Positions 57,116 to 64,000 of a stretch of DNA of 64,000 nucleotides are shown piece after piece. A model generated the notes under the pieces. It was not told where the DNA came from. It did no database searches and saw only the letters and a list, made by a program, of their open reading frames with translations. The position numbers and the translations under genes were made by a program. The stretch covers positions 54,412,597-54,476,596 of the forward strand of contig CM065303.1 of assembly GCA_032871835.1 (NCBI GenBank), given 5' to 3'. Within the stretch, counting starts at the first letter, position 1. The number at the start of each line of letters is the position of its first letter. The DNA comes from Dipteronia dyeriana (lineage: Eukaryota > Streptophyta > Magnoliopsida > Sapindales > Sapindaceae).

Positions 57116-57732
57116 TCTGGTCGTTTTCTTCCCATTCTTCTTTCTCTACGCATGACCAGTTCTCTTCTTCCCTCTCTCTATTTCTTTTCAAATTTTTCTC
57201 ACAAACTCTTCTTCAATCTTCACTCATCTTCATCAAGGATCAAAAATATGGCTTTCTTCTCTCTATTTCATGGTTTATTTTGATCTTTTACATTTATTTT
57301 ACCTAGGTTTTTCTTGGATGAGATGATTTCAAAGTTATTTGGTGATTTATTATTTAAACTCGAGTTTCAAGCATCATTGACCAATGAGCTTTGCTTGAAT
57401 TGTGTTTTTTATTATGATTTAGCTTAGTTGGTAGGATTTAGATGGAGTTATGCTTGGAATTTCGATTTTAGGAGTCTTTTTGAGATATTTGGATTTTATT
57501 TGAATTTTACTTGAATGAATCATTGTAGGGAGTTTAAATTTGGTACAGGTATGCTTAATGTGATGTTTTTGAATTGAATTAGATTTATATTATTTATGGG
57601 ATGCCAATGGAATGTTTAATTGGAGAATAATGTAATCATTTGAAAATTTGGTTCAAATTCAGTCGACTTCCTACCGAAATTTATCTACAAACTTCTCTTA
57701 TTTGGTTTTGTTTGCTCGTTATATATGTGTAG

Positions 57733-58580
57733 ATGGCAAATACAAATTTGAACAAAAGGTCACGGGTAGGCAGTACTTCCAGAGGAAAAGAGGCAGTTTT
57801 CCAAAGCCTAGCTCAACATAAGAATTTTCGAGACAAAATTTCAAAATTTCAAAATTTCAAAATTTCAAAGGCGAGATTGGATTATAAACAAAGGCATTGA
57901 TGTGCCGAGTTTGGTAGAAACATCGGTGTATGGGGCTGTGGTTGTCGGCCAGTGGGTAGGATTTGCTCAACGGCCTCCTAAGCCCAATAAAAGCATAGTG
58001 GCCGAGTTTTATACGAGTATGGTTCCGGAGAGGTTTCTGAGTGGAGGACTGGATTTGGTCCAGGGGGTCAAAATTCACATCTCACCGAATGATATTAATC
58101 AATACTTTACGGCCCGAGATGTGAAAGTTAACAACAACATTGGGATAGATACCATTGATGAGATTGATCAGTACTATAGGAGGCTAGCTACTATGCTCCG
58201 GCTGGATGGCAGGAAGAAATGGAAACAGTTGGTTTGATTATACCATAGGGATTTAAGGGTCGATACTGCATTCTGGAATGAATTTTCATCATATTCCTTA
58301 AAGCCTATGCAGCATCGGACAGAGTTGTTTTTTGAGCCTGTTCCGCTACTGCATTGCCTTTTGATTGGTCGACCGATTAACATTAGCTGAGTGATTTTTT
58401 GAGCTATCTATAACAACGGGTGTGAGGATTCTTCATCCACGGTATTCTTCTGCTTGATCATAGCTTTTTATAGGGAGGCAGGTATTCCGGTGGATGCCGG
58501 ATGGGAGGAGTAGACACCCAGTTTGTTGGCATTGACACTGTGGGACAAGTTGTGTAACAATCGGGGCCTACCTATCATAG
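57733..58580 (+). pseudogene. Env-like / 'putative plant transposon protein' ORF of element F
   Basis: ATG at 57733, directly after 'tatatatgtgtag', a plausible 3' splice site. N-terminus MANTNLNKRSRVGSTSRGKE with a nuclear-localisation-like KRSR. An 8-bp repeat (57835-57866) lies where the frame is lost. In the other frame follow VVGQWVGFAQRPPKPNKSIV, AEFYTSMVPERF, GVKIHISPNDINQYF, then after a TGA at 58235 LYHRDLRVDTAFWNEF, FEPVPLLHCLLIGRPINIS and FYREAGIPVD. This is the same domain order as in element H (47357-48366). A coiled coil trace (EDRLNTRFDGINSSITELDS, about 58780) follows. No convincing transmembrane segment. Several stops; inactive. Confidence 0.7.
57835..57866 (+). repeat. 8-bp tandem repeat in the env-like ORF
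   Basis: Four copies of AAAATTTC. The unit length is not a multiple of three, and the frames before and after it differ. Confidence 0.9.
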
Positions 58581-59069
58581 GGTAGTATGGAGAGAGGCGA
58601 TGTTACCGTGAGGCGCGAGAGGAGCAGTTACAGATGGAGGTTATCGACCCGATTCCATATTTTTAGCCATATGTTCCTCCAGTCGCTCATCATGATGTCG
58701 TTCATTCAGGAGGTACAGATTTTGATTCTATGTTTCAAGCTCAGCGGGACCACATGGATAGGTAATTCCGAGAGATGGAGGATCGACTGAACACACGTTT
58801 TGATGGTATTAATTCGAGCATTACTGAGTTGGATTCAATGGTCGGTCGGTTTAGTGTGGTTGACCATGTAAGTGTATATTTCTAGCCTCTTGTTCCCCCA
58901 CCTGAGTTTCAGGCAGGAAGCAACTCTTGGTATGATCAGTCTCGTTTTAGATTGGGATCCCCTATGGAGCCGTAACAACGTGATCATGATTCGGATCAGG
59001 ATACTGAGATTTTGCACCTTTCGAACGAGGACGGGGGACTTTAGAGGATATGCATTTTCTTTCATTGTC

Positions 59070-60911
59070 TTGTTTTATTTTTCTTTATTTTTCTTTTTGC
59101 ACTACTTTCTTTTTTATTTTGACTTTATTTTTATTTTCTTCATATTTATGTGTTTTAACTTGGATTCTAGTATTATTAGTATTTCTTGTAATTCTTTACT
59201 TTGGTTTTGAATTTAATTTTTCCACTCCCGTCTTTCCTCTCTTGTCACCATTGGGGACAATATTGAGTATAGGTTTGAGGGTGTGATTCATGATATTATG
59301 CTTTGATCTGTGCCCTAGAGATAAGCCATGTATTAATCACTGAGTTTACACTAACTTCTTGCCACTTAGAGTAGTGTATTGCATTTTTCAAAATTTTACG
59401 ACATGCTCTTGATGTGATAGTGGATAGGAAGGTTAGTTTGATAGCCATGATTAATAGTGGATACTACCCTTGTGAGTTCACTAAGCCAAAATGCGTAATA
59501 AATGACATTATATGAGGGTTCTTTTGTTTCTACTCCTTAACACATAGTAGGTTCTTAGCATTAGATTCGATCTCTTTAGGTTATACATTGAGCATTATAG
59601 AACTTTCATCATTAAAAGAATTCACATGTTAATTTTGATCTTGAGTAAGTCGAACCAGTGGAAGTGATGATTAGACTCTGTGTGCTTAAACTACTTAAAA
59701 GGCCTTAAACATTTCATACCCATGTATGTGTGCTCCATAGACCTGTTTGAAACCAAACACTATAAGCCATTTTCTTTTTTTCACCATATTAATTGTAACC
59801 CATATAGCCTACTATATAGCCATACCTTATAGCTTGGGATCATGATTTGAGAATGTGAAGGAAATGTGATAGTTCTGCACGTAATTGTTATACAAATTTC
59901 AAGCAGAGGCCGGTGAAGGAAGAGTTGCATTCAATCTAAAAGAGCAAGTGTGATAGTTGTAAAGTTTCATGTAAATTTTTGATTCTGGAGTATAAAGTGA
60001 TTCATCAATTCAAAAAAAATGTCGCCACCAAAATAAATGGTGTGTTTAAAGAATCAGAAGATAGATTGTTAAGGAATGCAATTAAAGTCAATCAAATTGT
60101 AAAGTTGTAACAACTCAAAAGAAGTTTGACAATAAGAGAATGGTGAATTTTTTAAGAGATGGACAGTAATAAGTGGCAATATTCCACTTACAACAATATC
60201 AATGAAGACCAAAAGATTTATTCGAAGCCGTAAAGGTAATTGAAGGCTCTCATTGTTTTGTCCTAGGTTTTTGAATTTCTAATTTCCCATTCTTTCTTAA
60301 CCTTCACCCATGACCCTATTACAACCTAAATGAAAGTCTAACTGGTCTGCAGGTTATCCTTGCTATGAAAGTAAAAGTGAATCGTGTGTTTATCTTGTTT
60401 ATAATATGTGATTCTCCTCATGAGATCTTTTGCAGTAAAATCAAGCGTTCTTTCTTATATATATTCATATGAGATAAAAACTTGAAATTTCTTGTGCATA
60501 ACTTCTATCGCATATGCTTGTTGAGTGTATTTACCTAGGTTCGTCTCAAATGAAGAGCGATATCCTGTGAGAATTAGAGTCGAGGTGCATTACATCTATG
60601 ACATTAAGCGAATGTGACTTTGAAACTTGAACGTCTTGAGCATGGGCTTTTCATTAAAAATTGAGCAATGCATTAAGCTTTGTGACTTATCTTTAGTTTT
60701 TACTTATTGGCTTTTGCATGCATTGTTTCAATATGGGCAAATTTCGAATGCATTTTAGAAGATTGGTGTTTAAATGCTTGTAGCATACGATCAATGCTAT
60801 TGTGTTCCCTATGAATGTGGCTTAATTAGAATTTCTATTTTCAGGTTTAGTATTTTATTTTTGTTTTCTAGTTTTGCCCGAGGACTAGCAAAAGATAAGT
60901 TTGGGGGTATT
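59070..60911 (+). other. Element F 3' untranslated region with PPT
   Basis: T-rich tract (59070-59220), 'ccattggggacaatattgag' (about 59250), a long AT-rich stretch without credible ORFs, and the terminal AAGTTTGGGGGTATT (60896-60910) directly before the LTR. Frames rich in Phe/Leu here come from the T-rich tract. Confidence 0.7.
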
Positions 60912-62333
60912 TGATCAGTCTATTATATATATATATATATATATATGTTTTTCTCCCCTATTTTCTATGTAATAAGTTTGTCTCTCAAGTAATTTAGGTT
61001 ATTTAATTTGTTTATCGATCATGTATATGCCATTTGTCCTTAAACATAAGGTGTTTGGTGATATTTATAAAGAATGGAATTTAACAAGAAGATAATGGTA
61101 AATCTATCAACTTCCGTTGTGTAGGTCATTGCTCGTGTAGTGCTTCAACCGTAACATATCCAGCGGAGAAGTCCAAGCGTACCATCTTTTAGGACCGTGG
61201 TCCATACCGTTTCCTAGTACTAGCCCAGGCCACAGTCAATGCCATGGAAACGACCAAAGAGTACAACGTTTGGAGTACTGCGGTCTGTTCAAGGTATTTG
61301 TGCTGCGGTACAAAGAGCGGTCGTGTGCATTCCTTGTTTTCCAGGGAATTCTGAAACCCTGTTTGATGGAGGGACTATATATATTTCTCATTCTTTTTCT
61401 ACATAAGAACACATACATTCTAGCCTTCTTAACCAATATTCTTTTTCGCAAACACCTTACATAATTTTCTCATCATCTTTACACATCAGAAGATCATAGA
61501 TTAAGAAGATTTCAATCGAAGACTTGAAGTACTGATTGGGTTTAATCTTCTCTTTTTCTTCTATTTTTATTTTCATGATGTGTAACTAATTCCATAACTA
61601 GGGAATCAATGTGAACCTTTTTTAAATGCTCATGTTTGGATTAATAATATTATTTCATCAATTCAATTCTTGATTTATTCATTGTTTTTATCTGTTTAAT
61701 CCTCATTAATCGTAATATTTATTCAAACCATAAACCAAGGGTGGACAATTATTTGGCATGATTTTAGGATTAAGACTATCTGTGAATTAGGGTTAGAATA
61801 TAGACCAAACCTAACCTTGATTAATACTCTTTTGAATGAATGAATCTTACATTTAGCATAGGCCAAGCAAAGTATAGAATTTGGTTCTTATTTCTTGCGA
61901 TTATCGGGTTTCCGTTTGTTGTTCACACCATAGACCAATGATGAATGGTGGTTAGGAATACATGGCTCATCCCGTTATCATATGGTAATAGTCATATTAA
62001 AGATAAAGAATGAACCCTTGAATTGATTGATTTTTGTTTACAAATTAATTCCAAACGTTCAGTGTTCTTAATTAGGGATCATAGATTACCTAGTGTTTTC
62101 TCTCCATTGATCACAACCAAACCTTTTCAATTGCTTTCTTAGTTTAATTTAATTTAGTTTTTAGTTTAAATCAATCATCAATTTCTGGTTACTTTAATTT
62201 AGCTTTAATTAAAATTAGTTTTCAATCGATAAATCATTTTTCCTCATGAGAACGGTCTCTACTTGTTGTACTTATCTTCACGATTCTTACACTTGCGAGG
62301 ATTGGTTTTATAACTCCAATTTACAAGCAATCA
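60912..62333 (+). repeat. Element F 3' LTR
   Basis: TGATCAGTCTATTATATA to AAGCAATCA, 1422 bp, uninterrupted; collinear with the split 5' LTR. U3 repeats 'gaccgtggtccataccg' and 'agtactgcggtctg' at about 61194-61290; a shorter (TA)n at 60922-60946. Confidence 0.92.
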
Positions 62334-64000
62334 ACCACCCTTAGTCTACAAACATATAACAAGAGACAGTGTATCTCATATATGAATATGTTCAATGCAA
62401 AGCAAATTCCACAAGTTGTACTTTGAATATTGCAATGTAAATTCACTAAATAGAACTTTGCAACTTGATATAGAATTTCACAAGATACAATGTTCAAGCA
62501 CTACAAAGATACAAGATACACATATTGATTCAACAAAGTATGTGTGCATCTCTTTCTCTACAAAAAAATTTGTTTAAAAGAACGTGAAGAAATGAAGATC
62601 TATAATAAGATATATTGATCACATATACAAATATAAAGAGATAGAGATAGAGACATTTTACACATTGATTTTTACGTGGTTAAACCTCCGAAGAGGAAAT
62701 ATCCACGGGTTGAATCCATAACCACCAGCAAACAGTAATCCAATTTACAAATAAAAGATACACACTCAAAAAAGTGACCAACCCTATGACACACTCTCCA
62801 AGCTTTCAACTTCTACTCTACCCTCGGGCGTAGTGAATCATTTTGCCTACTTCCTATCCAATATGTGACTATCACACCTCTAGAAAGAAACTTTCTATCC
62901 AAGTTGCTCACGACTCTAGGAAGATTCCATGCATGACTCTCTGTCCTCCCGATCCTAGTCAAGTCTTCTTGCTTAGCTAAGACTTCCTTGCTTGATTATC
63001 TTGATCCTCCCAATCCTAACCAAGACTTTATACCTTTTACAATGACTTTCTTTGAGTGATCATGACTTTCAAATTGCAAACAAGAACGCAACATAGAACA
63101 TGATGATCAACATATTCTATGGAAACTAGAAATAAACAATGAGCACACAATGTATGATTTTTTAGTTTGCAATCCTAAAAAAATGCAATCATTCACATGA
63201 TGCATGTACATATGAAATGTATGGATTAAGTACACTTCATGAGAAACTAGATGTAGGCATCAAAGTACACAAATCAAAGTTGTTTAGTTACCATACATGA
63301 ATAATATTCTTGAACATGTGAAACACCAAAAACACATTTAATTTCTAGATATATTCATGCAACTAAAACTTGAATCAAAGTATATACATTATGCACATAT
63401 TCAAAATTTTAGTAACAAACAAAAATATGCTAGATTCACAAGATATGATCAATTAAAATCTAGCAAACATTTAGAGCATATTTTTCTCACAATAATCAAC
63501 TAAAACCAAAATAGCTCTAAATACACAAATTTTCTAATCCTATATTTGTTCAACTAAAAAGATCTAGCACATGTAGAGACTATTTATCATCAAAAATCAA
63601 TCAATTGAGACACAAATAGTCCTAGATTGATAGCTAGCAAAATACAAAACACAAGCATGTGAAAACATAGATTTTAAGAAAATCTAACTCAACATACATG
63701 TTTCTAATAAAGCTCATCTAGCAAAAATAGAGTCTCTAACTCTAACCAAGGTTTACACAAGTAACATACACATTTAGAAGAAGAAAACCCAAGGTAATTG
63801 AAGACTTTGAAGAACAAAAATCAGGAGATGAATCAATACCTTAAGAAAAACGTGCAGTTTTGGATTTTGGTGAAGAGCCACCAGAAATCTTGAATAAATG
63901 CCCTCAAATTCTCTTGGAAATGATAGAAGACTCTCCTACGAAGATTCTCCAATTTGAATCACTCTAATGTAACTCTGAATGAGTGAGTTATAGTGTTTGG
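62334..64000 (-). repeat. LTR J, right part (minus strand, runs off window)
   Basis: ACCAC (62334-62338) then the reverse complement of Sirevirus-like LTR sequence: 'agtctacaaacatataac' (about 62343), 'cgaagaggaaatatccacgg' (about 62688), a hairpin array (about 62880-63055), 'ggaaactagaaataaacaatg' (about 63120) and 'gaatgagtgagttatagtgtttgg' at the window end. It continues J from 33129. Confidence 0.85.
62880..63055 (-). repeat. Hairpin array of LTR J
   Basis: Sense (minus) strand unit CTTGGTTA/TAATCAAG (63024-63017 and 62998-62991) with loop-proximal GGATT/GATC. One outer pair is G-T on the sense strand, which would be an A-C mismatch on the other strand. Confidence 0.75.

Larger units (their letters stand above)
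33130..62333 (+). mobile_element. Element F: chimeric Athila element without RT/integrase
   Basis: Athila LTRs at 33130-34153 plus 42183-42598 (split by G) and 60912-62333, with perfect target duplication ACCAC (33125-33129, 62334-62338). Without the nested elements G and H it would be about 10.6 kb: primer-binding site, Athila gag, Athila protease, then a Sirevirus-type Gag C-terminus in place of RT-RNase H-integrase, a remnant of the end of pol, a repeat-rich segment with a TATA-like box, an env-like ORF, a long 3' region and a polypurine tract. It cannot transpose by itself. Confidence 0.88.

Noticed and set aside
58872..59210. Phe/Leu-rich frame that looks like a transmembrane segment of an envelope protein
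   Set aside because: The T-rich tract at 59070-59220 gives such residues in any frame; the segment follows several stops and shows no other protein signature.

Overview
This is a stretch of nuclear DNA from a flowering plant, made entirely of LTR retrotransposons inserted into one another. It is AT-rich. The lineages present, Athila-type Ty3/gypsy and Sirevirus-type and Angela/Tork-type Ty1/copia, are plant lineages; the species cannot be named from the sequence. I found no host gene, tRNA gene or rRNA gene, and every retroelement gene seen is broken.

Left third (1-11466): truncated old pieces. These are a Sirevirus-like LTR tail (1-1471), a poorly recognisable gypsy-like stretch, a relative of LTR B (about 2400-3652), another Sirevirus-like LTR tail (about 3690-4822), a decayed Athila pol (4823-6653) with its 3' region, one Athila LTR (8442-9800), then a primer-binding site and an Athila gag remnant (to about 10376). 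A Sirevirus-like LTR called D starts at about 10433.

Nest 1: D is cut by element C (11467-32794, minus strand, target duplication CTAAC/CTAAC). C is an Angela/Tork-like copia that lost everything between the start of protease and the middle of its 3' LTR. C is cut by element A (15212-31231, ATATG/GTATG), a Sirevirus-like element without pol. A is cut by element B (22460-29241, CCTGA/CCCGA), a second pol-less Sirevirus-like element that keeps a nearly whole gag.

Nest 2: D is cut again at 32966 by a minus-strand LTR called J, which runs past the right end of the window. J is cut by element F (33130-62333, ACCAC/ACCAC), an Athila element in which RT, RNase H and integrase are missing and a Sirevirus Gag C-terminus (coiled coil plus zinc knuckle) sits in their place, followed by an env-like ORF. 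F is cut by G (34154-42177, GTTTC/TTTTC), a sibling of A, and by H (44237-54805, minus strand, GAGTG/GAGTG), a pol-less Sirevirus-like element with gag and an env-like/'plant transposon protein' ORF.

Main biological signal: all LTRs of the A/G/H/J/D type carry, in the transcribed part of the LTR, a tandem array of roughly 40-nt units. Each unit folds into a two-tier hairpin whose arms differ between units but keep pairing. The tolerated mismatches are G-T pairs on the element's sense strand in every family, which points to a structure selected in the RNA. Together with several pol-less families that keep Gag (or only its C-terminal zinc-knuckle part) and an Athila element that acquired that same Gag part, this suggests a set of non-autonomous elements using shared Gag-RNA recognition. 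That functional reading is inference.
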